Positions 12,140 to 25,435 are shown, numbered from the stretch's first letter. The stretch is DNA of 64,000 nucleotides from Morchella semilibera (GCA_009192285.1 WBVU01000010.1:558001-622000), one strand, 5' to 3'. Numbers and translations: made by a program. Notes: generated from the sequence alone by a model not told the origin.

Positions 12140-14181
12140 TGGACTGACCGTCTGGACTTGGGGTAGGGTCAGACAGGCGGCGGATACATGTAGGGTATAT
12201 GGGGTAGGGTAGGTGGTGTGGTGGTGGCCCCGACATATGGGTACGGACAGGAGCAGGAGTACTAGAGGAAAGGAAGCTATAACAACAATACATGTAGCTG
12301 CTACATGTAGCTATGTAAGTACTGTGCGCGCACCTCTTTTCTTTTCTCGCAAGCTACATACTATTCCACATATCTCGGTATTCTAGCTGCTTTACCTTTT
12401 GAATTCCTGTGGTGGTGGTGGTGGTGGTGGTGGTGGTAGTGGCCTACCAATGTAGGTACCATCCATCCAACCATCCATCCATCCATCCATGAGTTCTGGG
12501 GCGCCCCCCCAGCTCGCTGTCCGGTGTATGGCATTTTAGAGTACCAGCCCAACCCAACCCAACCCAACCCAATCCACCACCCCCCGTCTGTGAATCTAAA
12601 TCCTAGACGTCAGCCATAGCCGACCCCGACATGAGCTTGCTTGCTTCCCCTTCCCTTCCCTCCCCCCGTCCTCTTCAGCAATCATGAGTATATAGAGTTT
12701 ACAAATGGCCGAAGGGGTACTTACAAGTACCTAGGCACTGTCATAGATACTTGAACATGTACCTACACATTGCTACATAGCGCGGTCCAATTCACCACTG
12801 CACTGTACCTACCTACCCTACACCCCAGCCAACTCCCAAAGGAAAAAAAAAAAAAAAAAAAAAAACACTACGCGTTTCCTTTTTTTTTTTTTTCTTTTAT
12901 TCCTTCCTCCTTCTCGATGAAACCCGCCCGCGATGGTGATGACGGGCAGCACAGGGCAGCAGGGCAGGGCAGGACAGGGCAGGGCAGACAGACAGACAGG
13001 GCAGCACCCACATCCACCCACCCCACCCACCCACCCACAAAAAAAGGAAAAAAAAAAGAAAAAAAAAAGTGCGGCGAGACGAGACCGGACTCACTCCCCC
13101 ATGCGGGTCACCAAGGGGGGGGGGATGGATGTAGGGTATCATATCATGGGTTAAGTGACGCCGCTTACACCCTGGCGCGACCCACCGCGCCTACAGCCAT
13201 AGATAGGGTGGTACATCCCCCCCCCCCGACGTCGAGACGAACAAACCTTTTCGCATCATCATAATATGAGCCTCCCCACCCCGGTCCAGACCCAGAGCCT
13301 CCAGGGTCCAGATTTAGGTTGGGGGATGCGTTGTTATATACATGTAAATATTCTCTCTATCTACTAATAGGCTAGGCCGGGCTAGATGCTCCACATCCAT
13401 CCATCCATCCACCCATCCATCCATCCCTAATTCTAGGCTCGCTCTGCTCTGCTTCCAATATAAATAGATACATTGTCGCGAGCAGCCAACTTCCGCGCGC
13501 GTGGGTCACGGGTGGGTGGGTGGTGGGAGGCAAAGAGGCAAAAGGCAAAGGCAAAGAGGGAATGGGAAAAGGGAAAGGGAAAGGGAAAAGGGAAAAGGGA
13601 AGTTCCTCAGAAGGGTGGTGGGAGGGAACCTGCAGAGAAAGATGAGTGGATGGATTGGGATGGGATGTGGGATGTGGGCCAGGAAGGCAGGCAGAAGAGG
13701 GAAGAGGTGCCTGGGACTAAGCTGCTCTTGAAGAAGTTCTTTTCTGCCTCCGCCCTGTTTTTCCTTGACTGTCTCTCCACCATCCATCCATCCAAATAAT
13801 AATAATAATACATGTAGATAATTGAGGGTCTGCACTGCATGTATATACACGGGCCCATGATCTGTATCGCTGCTGTAATATTCTATTCTACATTCCCCCA
13901 GTAGGTATCCATTCTTCTCTTCTCATCTCCAGAATAGAATTCGCCAACTTCGGCAGCTCCCGACAAGACAAAAACGTCAATGATGACATCATCAAAGCCC
14001 CCCCCACCCCAAACCCCAACCAGCTTAGCGCGTGTGCCAATGATCCACAGCACATCAAAACACATCATCACATCACATCACATCTCAGCTCTTTCTAAAT
14101 ATTATCATGAGCTACAACATACCTCTCTCTCCCCCCCACCCGTAAACCACAACCCACAACCCACAACCCATAACCCACAAG

Positions 14182-15490
14182 ATGGAAGACGACGACTACG
14201 GCGGCACCCACGACGCCGATCTCGCCGCAGCCCTCGAGGCCGCCGAGCGCGCGCAGGGAGATCAGGCAACAGCACCCCCTCCTCCAGCTCCTCCAGCTCC
14301 AGGTCCAGCTACGGTGGCTAAACCTCCAACAGTGCAGCAGCCAGCACCGCAGAAACTTCGTGCCGTGGGGTCGGCCATCATCGTAAACACAAGACAGGTA
14401 TAAACAAAAAATCTCAGTTAGCACACCCTTACATTGTATATATATATATATATCTCAGAACCTAACGTCCTCCCCTCCGCGTGCCCCCGCCCGCTACCAC
14501 CTCCGAGCAAAATCAGAAAGGAAACCCAATCCTCACGCACATCAAGAACGTCCCGTGGGAGTACGGAACCATAGTCCCAGACTACCTCGTCGGCGCCAGC
14601 ACCTGCGTTCTCTTCCTCTCACTCAAATACCACCGTACCCCCCTCCCCCCCCCTTTCTCTCCCCGCCCACTAACAACGCACCAGGCCTCCACCCAGAGTA
14701 CCTCCAAACGCGCCTGACGCCCCTCCGCTCACTGTACACACTGCGCCTGCTCCTGGTACTCGTCGACATCGACAGCCACGCGGACGCGCTGCGGGAGCTG
14801 ACGCGCACGGCGCTACAGCAGGACCTGACGGTGCTGTGCGCGTGGTCGGCGCCCGAGGCCGGCCGCTACCTCGAGACGTACAAGATGTATGAGCACGCGG
14901 CGCCCACGGCCATCATGGAGCGACCGGCGGCGGACGATACCGCTGCGCGCGTGGTCGAGGTCATGACTACCGTCAGGAGCGTCAATAGGACGGATGCCGT
15001 GGCGCTCATGGCTAGCTTTGGGTCCGTGAGGGCTGCTGTCAACGCGAGTAGGGAGGAGGTCCTGTGTGTGCAGGGGTGGGGGGAGAGAAAGGTGGGGGCG
15101 TGGGAGAGGGCCGTGGGCGGCGCGTTTAGACCGGGGAGGGGTGGGGCGGGGGTGGGGAGGGGCAGGGGGAGGGGGAGGGGAGGCGGAGGGAGTGGGTGCG
15201 GGGTGAGGGAGAAATTGGGGATTGGAACGGTGGAGAGGGAGGATTTGGAGGGGTGGGCGGTGGAGGACGATGAGGAGGCGTTGAGGGCGGTGGCGGAGAT
15301 GGAGGCGGAGGAAAGGAGGGAGAGAGAGAAGGGGAAGGGGAAGGGGAAGGGGAAGGGGAAAGAGGTAGATAGAGGCCCCGCCCCCGAGCCCGAGCCCGTG
15401 CCCGTGCCCGTGCCCGTGTCCGATGGGGATGACGAAATTGCGTCGGGCATCATGGACGCGCTGACGAAGCTCAGAGAGCGCGGGTCATAG
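14182..15490 (+). CDS. RAD10: DNA excision repair protein Rad10/ERCC1
   Basis: Non-catalytic partner of the XPF/Rad1 structure-specific endonuclease; it acts in nucleotide excision and interstrand crosslink repair in the nucleus. Exons are 14182-14397, 14517-14634 and 14685-15490 (379 residues). An acidic, Pro/Ala-rich N terminus leads into the central XPF-like domain: [43 protein letters not shown] and [11 protein letters not shown]. The tandem helix-hairpin-helix follows around [15 protein letters not shown] and [14 protein letters not shown]. Intron 2 has a CTAAC branch point. About 110 residues follow the HhH domain as a Gly/Arg tract, an acidic segment, GKGKGK repeats and a Pro/Val repeat, whereas many fungal homologues stop soon after the HhH. 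The codons there are very G-rich compared with neighbouring genes. Confidence 0.92.
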
Positions 15491-18400
15491 TGGTTGGTTC
15501 GGCTGGGGGATAATAAGTCTCCCAATTTTTTTTTTCCTGTCGGCGCAATCATTGGCCGCAGATATAAAAATTACATGTAGTAGTAGAAAAAATGAGATTT
15601 TTTACTGCTGAAGATTGATCTGTTGCAATTAGACTTTTGTAGCTGTTTGCTTAATATTAGGGCCGGCCCAGTTGAGCGAGCATCGTAACAATTCTTTGGG
15701 TCACTACCCCCCCCCCCTACATGTAGGTATATACAGTATGAAAAAATGGGGGGGTGGAAATATGTTTATGAAGTAAAAAGCGCAAAATTTTGGGGGGGAT
15801 CTTAGCTATCTGGCCTGGCCAGTGGGTATAACACTTTCGACTGCTGTTGCCCCCATATAAGGCTAAGCTTAAAATTAAGTTTTCTATTATTGTAATGTCC
15901 CCTCCTGGCGATCATTACCCTTAGCCATGGGTGGGCTCCATGGCCACCCTAACCCTCCCGTATCCTTAATTACCCTTACCCTCTCCGCACCCACACCTGG
16001 CCCAGCCCGGCCTGGGGACTGGTATTACGGATCGGGCCGGGGATTGGAATTGCATGTATGCACTGCTACTGTAGACCCCCGGGCGCATGTGAGTCCGCGG
16101 GTGCGTGTGCCGTTACCTATTGAAGATGTAGGATATGCTCTGTTTCTGCATGTGTGCATAATAGCTATACACATGTAGACTTCAACACCACGTACGGTCT
16201 CAGACGTATATACTACATACACGTGGTTTGGGGGGACAGCGCCTATAGCTTGATAGGCACTAGTTCTTGACACGCCAGAAGGAGATTGAGGAAGAGACGA
16301 AAAGACCTTGAGTGGAAGGATTAGATCGGTCATGCCCCATGCGTTGAAGTGGTACTTCCAGACCGGCCTGGTGAAAGTGAATCTTAATGGTACCAAGACT
16401 GGTAGCTCGAGGACTACCGCAGCATATCACGAACTCAAGGGGCTACCTAGCTATAGTAAACCTCCAAGCTTCAAAGCCCTACAGAGAGAAGAAAGATTAT
16501 CGGTTCCCAGTTAAAATGCCATCCGTGCACTTTCTCTAGTCAATACCGCACTTCCACGCCGTAACCGTGCAGCAGCCGCCATCAACCCATCCCCGATCTT
16601 GACCCAGCCCTTATAAATAGTAGCCCACCCGTCTACATACACCTATACCCATCTGTAGGCGAAGCGATTCTAGCGATTTCAGATATCGATTGCGGGGGGA
16701 GCAGGGGGAAAGGGGAAAGGGAAGCTAAAAGCTAATTAACTGAGGCAGCGGGATCCGCGAATAACGTACAGAGACGATCAGACACTTTCTACCGTGGCTA
16801 CTACTAATCTTCTTCTGCCCCTCCACGATCCGCCCATCCAAGTGTAGAGTGGGAAGGCTACGTGAGATCGTTGGTCCGGTTCGCAATCCATCTGTCTGTG
16901 GAGAGAGGTGAGTTTCAAATGCAACGGCCCCCGGTTGTGTAAAAAATCGTAATCGCTCGCCTGCCTACGAGAGATGTGAATTGAGAAACCCCACAATTTT
17001 TTTTTCCTCTCTGCGGATAGCTGGGCGAGTGACGTTTGGGGTGGGGGCTGTTAGTATCATCGATCCCGCGCAGGGGCTTCGGAGCTTGAGCTCTGGAGAT
17101 CAAGAATTGTGTGTAGATAAGATATGGTCTTTGGGATTGTACGAGTTATTGGGTGGGTTTAACACCAATTGATAGAGCACCTATAGATCTTTTTTTTTTT
17201 CATTGCTTGTGGCATTGAGCTTCTGTGTTCGTGCTGTGAATGATACCCGCGTGCTCGAGGACGCCGGCCCGGGGACAAGCTTCGATGCTGACCCGCGGGA
17301 GCAACCCCCGGACCAACCCGCAGTCAGCTATTACTTTTTCCATTGCTCATCATGTAAGTCAGCAATTCTCCGACCCTAGAACCCCCGTACCATGGTATCA
17401 GCACGCGGGCCGGGAAGAAGTAATGGGCGTTGTGATGGCCCGAGAGTAGATGCTTTCCCAGGCTGAAACTAACCCCAAAACAATTACTTAGCAGTACTAG
17501 GGCTTTCAATTGTGGAGAATCAAGCCCCTTGGTGCGGATCCGATGGTGGTGGTGGTGGCTGTTGACGTGACTCAGCCGTAGATGTGCAGGTACGTGAAAA
17601 TATACGTACGGTTTAGTTGAACTGGCCTGGGTCCTGGCGTATATGGCTACCAGGCGTATATACTGTAGAAGGAAAAAAAGCAAGAAAGAGCAGTTGTTGA
17701 GGTGGTCCATGTACCCTCATGAGCTCCTTCACAGGTCCTCACTCGATCAACCCAACCACCACAGAGTCTGACCAGAAGTTCTACTCCATGCCGATGACCT
17801 TTCGTTGCTTTCTAGTTTTATTTCTCCTATAATAGGAGCAATAATACGTGCCTCCCGCGCGCTCCCTTAGACATAGCAATGGCCACCGGGGAAAAATGCG
17901 TACGAGAGATTGATCTGGATGTGAGAAGTTGAGTAGATCTAAGCTGATGGACTTTAAGCACATGTATCACAGTCATCCTTACAAATAGAGGGTAAGACGG
18001 GACTTACCATTCAAGATAGACTTGATATTTTTGCAGAGGATTGACCCCTGGTTCTCATTGTTATCTCCATCGAAGTTCTAAGATTATTGCATAATATATT
18101 AATAGATGGACGGTGCCCGCCAGTTCATCAAGCATTCAGTCCCGGGAATATAGATTAAGAAATATAGCTGCGTGGATGCGTAAGCGTTACTATTTGATGC
18201 TTCCTTTCGAATTCGGTGCTGACTTCGGGGGCCGTTGGTGCATGAAGTTGCAAACATACACACAATCTGTGCCGAAAGAATCGTGTTAAAGACGTGGCAT
18301 TAGCATAACGCTAAGGAAAAGCTAGTGGGGTACATGTACATGTATTTAAGGGCGCCCCATTAGCTTTATACCAGAATCACTACCAATTTATCGATCGTGC

Positions 18401-20787
18401 TCAGCAAAGTACCACTTACGGCTACCTGTACCCTGGTTGAGGGCCAAAATGCACGAGGAAGCGGATTTGCTACCATAGCTATAATGGGGGATGATATGAA
18501 TATATAGCTGGTGGGGTCTTAAGACTAGATACCTTGTTCGTGGGTCTCACAGGGCAGGGCTAACGATTATATGAGTCCAGGAGAAGAAAAAGAAAACTAC
18601 ATTCACTTTCAACTTTCAGGTATGAAGGCCGCCCAAACTACCGTTCGGTCTGCAGATCTGTCTAAGTCACCAGTACTGACCTCGTGTATCTCTAATAATT
18701 GGCTTTTATCACCTTAGGACCCATACTCGTGCGTCGGCAAGCAGCAGATACACCCATTTATGAACGGGGATATCTTTTCCGTTATGTCCATAACGTTGCA
18801 TTCCCCGTTGGCGAATGTAAAACATGCTAGAAAAAACCTAAAAGGCTGATATCAGCCACAGTTACATGTAGCTACGTAGCTACATGTTGTGCATTAGACC
18901 GAATCTGGTACGTTCTCTTTTCATTCACCACCTCCCAGTATACACTCCGGTTCTGGGGCCAAATAGGCACTAATATTCCCCCAATGACGGGCATATTTCA
19001 CGCATAGTGCATCCGTGTAGGTACATGTACCTACAAGGTACTACATGTAGTGTACCTAGACGCGGTGAGGTGAGGGAGGAGACATTTTTCCAAACCCCCC
19101 ACCCCCGAAGCTGTAAAGCACATGACCGAAGAGCTTTCCTTCGTCAATCCCATGCAAGAAGACATCATCCCAACTGGATCAGCCAAACTCATCCGCACGA
19201 AAAACCAGTTTCCGAATTTCACCTCTTTTGTACCGTGGGCAGAGGAGAGGTACTGGTACTGGGTACCGCTTCCAGCACTCTACCGCATCCGGAACCGACC
19301 CTATCTACTAGTATCCACTGTAGCTACCATGTCTGCGGTCATCCAACCCTGCACCTACAGTCACATCGACATCCGCATCCAACCGGCAAAATTGGAGCGA
19401 CTTCCACCCCATTATCTGTGACCTCTTGGTTACAGTTAGGGTACAAGTCCCGAAGAAGAAAGTAAATGGAGGGGAGGAAAAAAAAAATCTGTTTTCGCCA
19501 ACTCACATGGTCGCACAAAGCTTCCTCTGCATAAAGAAACATTTTTTTCTTTCTCGCGGGCTAGGCTAGAGCGTCTAACCGGAATAGGACCTTTGGGAGT
19601 TAATAGTAATAGATCGAGTGATGGATGATGATGATGATGACGAGAAACTTGCCTACTTTCCCCACATCCACAAAAGTACGTTGCGCATAGAGCGCTAACG
19701 TTATAACGAATGCCGCCAGATTTTCTTTGTTTACCCCCCCCCCCCCACTTCACTATAGTATCAACCCAAAATAATAAGGAGCATTGTTTAGAGTAGCGTA
19801 GGGAGTGGGGAGCTGTGGTTTCGAAGGAAAAAGCGAGCGCGCCAGCGTGCTTACTAGCAGAACTATACCACCCCCCCTCATCAGGAAGAGCCGCATACCC
19901 AATACCATGGGCCCAGCGAAGCTTAAGCTTCTGAAACGCCTCTATTATTATAACTATGGATTCACATATAACACCATAAACCATGTAGGAGGGTGGCACA
20001 AACAATTAACGATTCCTCAAATATTAATCGTTCTTGGACTATTCCCACCACCTCTAGGAATCTTCCGGATGGTGGGGGTCGTAGGTTAAAGGTGCCCAAT
20101 CACCCGTATTCTCCCGAGATATGTGTCGGCAGGCTGATGCGGTGCGGGTGATCTGCCTTTCCCTCTGAATACATCACACGTGGAGTGGAAGAGTCCATCC
20201 ATGGTTAGTTTATCTACACCGTTTACGTACCCCGAGTACATACTACATGTACAATACCTGAATGCGCACCTTCTAAATACTTCCCGGAGATTATACCCGG
20301 CTTTTCGGAGCCTTTAAGAATCATAAACCAGCGCGCATTACATATTCGAAACGCAAAAGCAAATATTATGTCCCAGAAAGAAAGATCAGCAGTTACGTTC
20401 ATGCATTTTTTTTTTCCTACACAAATCCTCGATCCTGAGGATGAGGTTTCTACTTCTCAAATCAAACTGAGATCCTCTCGACCTAGTCAGTGCTGGCAAC
20501 CTAACCGTCCGACTGATCGGCCTTGAATGGAATCGACCTTGTGTCGCGAATTACAAGATGTACTTCCCCCCTACGCGCCGGAAAAATACAAAAAACAGGA
20601 AAAAAGAAAAAGAAAACGATAACTTTTTCATGAAAGCCCCCTGATTTAAGCTTAGATATCCACCGAGGCCACCATCCAAAATTTAATAAACCAAATAATC
20701 ACAAAAGAAAAAACAGAAGGGATAGTACAAGAAAGTAAAAAAACATAACACAAAAAACGCCCCCTTCAAACCGGTCCTCCCAAAAGA
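15491..20787. other. gene-free stretch
   Basis: I find no frame with family resemblance or convincing splice structure on either strand. The longest frames, around 19.0-20.0 kb, have no recognisable domain and contain repeat-derived runs. Seven or so TACATGTA palindromes occur (about 15571, 15719, 18333 twice overlapping, 18862, 19022, 19042, 20244). The right end should hold the 3' region of the bHLH gene. Confidence 0.55.
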
Positions 20788-22435
20788 TCATGAACTGAGT
20801 AAATCCATTACACTCATGCCTCTACCCTTCTTCTCCGGTATTACACTGCTGCTACTGTTCTGTCTGGAGGAGGATGAGGCCGTGGTGATGGTAGTGGCCT
20901 GCACCACACTATTCCGCCTACTTCCATCCGCTAGTAGTAATAGTGCATGTGTCGCCTCCGTGTCCACCTGGTCCACCAAGGAGTAGTGCTGTGGAAACAG
21001 ATTTGGCGACGTCAATGAGGTGGACTGAGGATATAAGTTCGGTGAAGTCAATGCCGATGTAGGCACCGGGTAGAGATTTGGAGATGCCGCCACGGATCCA
21101 GACTGCGGGTAGAGGTTTGGCGATGGTGCTACTGAGCCGCCGTGGCGGGGATACAGACCCGGGGACGGATGAGCGGACATGGTGTGCTGCTGCTGTGGTG
21201 CTGATGATGCTGGGTAGGAGGATGTTGGCGAGAAATGGGGGTTTGTGGAGCCCAAGTAGGGTGAGGCATGCTCAGAGGCTGAATGGTAACCGGTGCTTGT
21301 GGGTTGTGTACTTGACTGCACCTCATTACTGACTGTAGTGGCCGGTTTTGATACTGTTGCTACTACTGGCTGCTGCTGCTGCTGCTCGTCACTGGCTGCC
21401 GGTTCGTCGACCTGTTGGTGGGAAGGTTCAGGATCAGCCATGTCCTCATCTGCCTCGTCATCGTCTTCTTCGTCGTCCTCCTCGTCGTTGTCGTAGCAGC
21501 CGGGGGGCAGCGTGGGGACTTGGTTCTGGTGTGTTGCGGTCGAGTTTGCTTTGAGGTCTGCAACGCATTGCTCGAGGTATTTCAGGTACTCAATACTTGC
21601 CTATATCAAAAAAAAACCAAACCCCTGTGTCAGCAGGCATATTCAAAACCCAAAACCATGTTTTCCAACTAATAACTGTTGTGCAACCAAGTTCACAAAA
21701 CTAAGAAATAAAAAAAAGTAATAATAAAAAAGGAAAATAGGCTTGTTATCATCCCCATACCTGAAGAATCGCAAGCTTATGCATCTCCACCCCCGCGCAC
21801 GCCGGAATCATCCCCTTGAGCACCCCAAACTCTTCATTCATCTTAAACCTTCTCCGCCGCTCAATCAGGCTGTGCGCCGTCTTCCTCGCAATCTTCCTTC
21901 CCACCGCCGTCGTCGGCTTCCCACCCGCTGCGTCCTCTCCCGCTCCCTTTCCGTCCTTTCCGTCCTTGCCATCCTTCTCCTTATTAGCACCGCCCCTCCG
22001 CCCCCCTTTCGCCGGCGCCGCCGGCGCCTTCGTCTCCGCAACCTGCGCTGCTGAAACCGACGCCTGCCGCGGCTTCATCTGTATAATCTTCCGGTTCCTG
22101 GTTGGTGGTGGCGGGAGCGTGATTGCCTCCATGCTCTTCTTTGGTGGGCCCTCTAGCGTGGCCCGACGGCGCTTCTTGGGCGGATCTGTACCTGTGCCAG
22201 TGGGCGGTGATGGTAATGTTGTATTACTACTCTTCACTACTGTACTTGTACTTGCAGTGCTTGTGCTTGTGTTTATGTTGGTATTAGTAGTAGTAGTACT
22301 GGGAGAGACATCTTTCGACCCAAGGGCAGGCGGCGGCAACGTGAATGCTAGCTCGAGGGATGAGAGCCTGGGCGGGAGTTTGGGCGTTAGGTCGAGTGAG
22401 GATTGGGGCGTTGGGGGAAGGATGGGACGGGGCAT
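20788..22435 (-). CDS. basic helix-loop-helix transcription factor
   Basis: Likely nuclear DNA-binding regulator. Exons on the minus strand are 22435-21761 and 21600-20788, split by a 160-base intron inside the HLH (495 residues). The basic region and helix 1 read RKTAHSLIERRRRFKMNEEF; helix 2 after the loop reads HKLAILQ joined to ASIEYLKYLEQCV. The Glu and Arg residues of ERRRR predict E-box binding. Upstream is a Pro/Thr-rich N terminus with two basic KKRRRA- and KGGRRGG-type patches. Downstream is an acidic DEED block, a Gln run, then a tandem array of SPNLYP-containing repeats and a C-terminal GMSVMDLLSS motif. The ATG at 22435 is used; the same frame is open farther upstream but without ATG. 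The bHLH resembles fungal Esc1-type factors, but I cannot assign a named orthologue. Confidence 0.85.
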
Positions 22436-25342
22436 GGCGGCGGTTTTTGTAGGCGTGTGGGCGGCCACTGTTGCTGGTTTTATTTATTGGTTCTTGGTTG
22501 TTGTGGGGTTTGGTGGGCTGTGGGTAGATATTGCTTAGAATGGTTGTGGTAGTAATAGTGGTGGTGGTGGTGGTGGTGTAGAGGTGGTAGAGTGGTAGAG
22601 GTGGGCTCACCTCCGTAGGTAAGTATGTAGGAGGAGTAAGAAAGACAGTCTATGTGGCTGTAATTGGCTCCCAGGAGGGGGGCAGTGGTACAGCAGGTGT
22701 AGATGTATGTATGTATGTTGTATGTATGTAGGCTGGTAAAGTAAAACACACACGTACTTTATGTATATATGTCCGTGTTGTATTGAAGAGGAGGCCCGGG
22801 GTGGAGTGAGTGGTGAGGGAGAGCAGAGTAGTCGAGAGAGAGAGAGAGAGAAGGAAAAGGAAGGAAAAGAAAAGTCCACAAAGGAGATACGAGAGGAATG
22901 GGTGGGGGGGGAGGGGGAGGAGGAGGAGGAGGTGGTGGTGGAGGATAATGAGGATGGAAGAAGGTTTATTAATATCCCCTTTCCCGGACACTTTCTCCTA
23001 CCTTTCCCTTCCCTTCTTCCCCCACATGTACAAGCTTTTTGGCTTCGATGCATTTACAGGCAGGCACCACGAGAGGCACGTACCCACCACCACTGGTCCG
23101 AAATACCGCGCAGCGCCCTTCCCCCCCCTCCCAGCCTAGCCCGACCAGCCGTCAATCGCGGGGGAAATTCGGGCGGGCGAATATATTTTGGAGGAGGGAA
23201 CGGTCTCGGGTACTCACTGAAACATTACACGCACTGCTACTCACACTCACACACACGCTGCCCAGGGTTTTTGGTATGGGGAGTGAGTAATATTCTCCCA
23301 TTCGCTCACTCACTCGCTCGATAAGACGGAGCACAGGTGGAAGAGGAGGAGGAGAAAGGAGAAGGTGTATGTGAAAACGCCTCCCCCAATTAGGTTTTTT
23401 GTGGGGAGTATTGGTATTATGTATGTACTTTTTTTATTTTTATTTTTATTTTTTTTATTTATTTTTATTTATTTTACGGGTACATCTCAAGCAAGAGGAG
23501 ATAGAGATAATTGTCCCACAATATGGAACACCTGCTGGACCATTTGGCCATTCCCCTCTATCATTGTTGGTGCCCGCCACTTTGAGTGTGATATTAGAGG
23601 AGGGAACACTTTTTATGATCTCTCTCTCTCTCTCTCACCATCCGTTCCAGAAATTGGCTGTGGAGCACATACGCAATGATAAAATTGTCCCGCCTGTGAG
23701 GATCTCTCTTGCAATGTTGAAAGGGGTGAGAGGAAGACGAGTGTCGCGTGCCCGTGGGGAAACTGATAGGCTGCGATCGAGTTACTCCTGCTACCCATGG
23801 GCTGGGGGGGGGAGGGCGTGCTCAGGATCGTTCTCTGATTGGTCCATTCCAACGGCTGCCAAAGGTCGCGTGTGGTGGGTTAGGATCTGACTGGATGGTG
23901 CGGTAGCAACGACTGTCAACGTCGACCTAAGACGTTTCAGTTGTTCATCCGGTACCCCTCGGGGTTACCCGGCTGGTTGGAGGGGGGATGAGCGAGTGAG
24001 TTGCTCATGATCAATTGATCAAGTGAGTGGGGGGAAAAAAAACGTGCGGATTTAATTCCAAAAAAAGACCCTTGATAGGGCACGGGACAATTGATTTGAT
24101 AGATTTCGGGCGGGAGAGACGAGATAGCTACATGTATTAACAGATAAGGCGTCATTATTAGGCTGGCCCTTGATCCTGGGGGGATCCTTTTTCTTTTGGT
24201 TTGGTTTCCCGCCAGCTAGTATGCGCTGAATTCAAGACGCTCGTCCATCTTGCACGTGCCCTATAATCTCTTGTCATATATCACACCGCTAGAGGTACTG
24301 GAGCTGTGTATGAATCAGTACAATACCAATGCCTGTAATGTACCAGTGCATAGCTCCACACACCCAATTATTTACCCGTCGCTGATAGATAACAGAATTA
24401 AGAGCTCTCTGTGTGAAGCAAGGTACCGGTGCGTTTTGACCATGGGTCTCGGTGTAGAGAGCAGTACCAAAATACCTACATGTACCCAAGTACCTATGTA
24501 GGTACATGTACTTACCCACCTACCAAGTATAGGCCTAACCCGGAAGGTGGTATTGGTTATTTGGTGATGAGGTCTGCTGCTGCTGCACAGGCGTATTCTC
24601 AATGGTAAATCATAAGAGGACCACATATCGACGTGCCACTCTATTACTTTACGGAGGTTTCTAGTCCAGGAGGGAGATGCATCCGTAACTCTCCGTGTCT
24701 ACCTCTTTTTTTTTTTATATATATCTTTTGTGAATAAAAGCCTGTGCCGTTTCTTGGCTTAATAATCGATATCTTTCGTAGCAGGGGTCTAATAACTCAG
24801 AACCCTAACCCTTACTTCTTCTTGTAAGCTTACCACAGACCATCGACATACATGCATAATATAAGTGGGTAGCTTTAACCGGTAGCGACGTGATTACAAG
24901 AAGGAAGTTTTGATAGGTTTAAGTAACGGCTTGGAGTGAGTTAATTAGTAGGTAAGGATAATAACTTGATTGTGAAAGTTGTAGTATTCTAGCGATTGTG
25001 CCAAGACGACTTCATTCATCTGTGGCCAATCTACTATAGAAAGGAACTCTGCCACAACCAACCAATAATGACGAAGGCGACCTTTGAAAATGGCCGGTTC
25101 TGAAGTAGTTGAAATAGGTAACTACTTCATGTATGCCACCCACCCCCCCGGAGTAGTCACCGCTCTCATCGTATCAGCTGTAGAGAGGGGAAAAAAAAAT
25201 ACGTCAAAATAACTCTTGCCCTATGTGGGACTTGTGGAAATTTGATGTGGTGATTTGTGCGTGTGCCTTATTACTCGATTTGGTATTAATGTGGCTTTAT
25301 TACCGCACGCTTTTCGGACTACCACAGTGAAATCCAGCTGGG
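22436..25342. other. gap upstream of bHLH gene
   Basis: Contains microsatellites: TGG near 22555-22580, GTAT near 22703-22731, GA near 22836-22850, GGA near 22905-22945, T-rich ATTTTT units near 23427-23475 and CT near 23617-23637. Three TACATGTA copies occur (about 24130, 24479, 24504) and one CCCTAACCCT run near 24802. No reading frame can be supported as a gene. The left end is the bHLH promoter side. Confidence 0.55.
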
Positions 25343-25350
25343 TATAAATA
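25343..25350 (+). promoter_or_regulatory. TATA-box-like element of the HAD gene
   Basis: TATAAATA lies 86 bases before the ATG of the secreted HAD protein. Position and sequence suit a fungal core promoter. It is a single motif match without transcript support. Confidence 0.4.
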
Positions 25351-25435
25351 CAAGTAGTGTTTGCAATAATCCTGGAGAATTTTTCTGCAATACTCTGGTA
25401 AACATTCGACAGTTTCAACCTCTCAATTATTAAAA

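Larger units (their letters stand above)
10076..14181. other. microsatellite-rich gap between MED19 and RAD10
   Basis: This is the upstream region of MED19 (minus) and of RAD10 (plus). It is dense in simple repeats: AG runs near 10220-10254, GAAT near 10425-10460, CTG 10611-10696, GT 11868-11888, ACTG 12115-12139, TGG about 12410-12437, CCAT near 12463-12490 and again near 13395-13426, and GGAAA near 13560-13605. Frames through it encode only repeat-derived peptides on both strands. No gene is supported. Promoters and 5' leaders of the two flanking genes must lie here. Confidence 0.6.

Noticed and set aside
12770-13850. Overlapping frames of 70-164 codons on both strands
   Set aside because: Encoded by poly-A/T, CCAT and GGAAA repeats; no domain and no convincing splice signals.
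19007-19465. 152-codon frame on the plus strand
   Set aside because: Composition like random translation, rich in His, Arg, Ser and Cys; overlaps another frame; TACATGTA repeats lie at its start.
19436-20005. 189-codon frame on the minus strand with a His run
   Set aside because: No recognisable domain; includes repeat-derived His and Gly runs; start and splice context are weak; surrounding DNA is gene-free.
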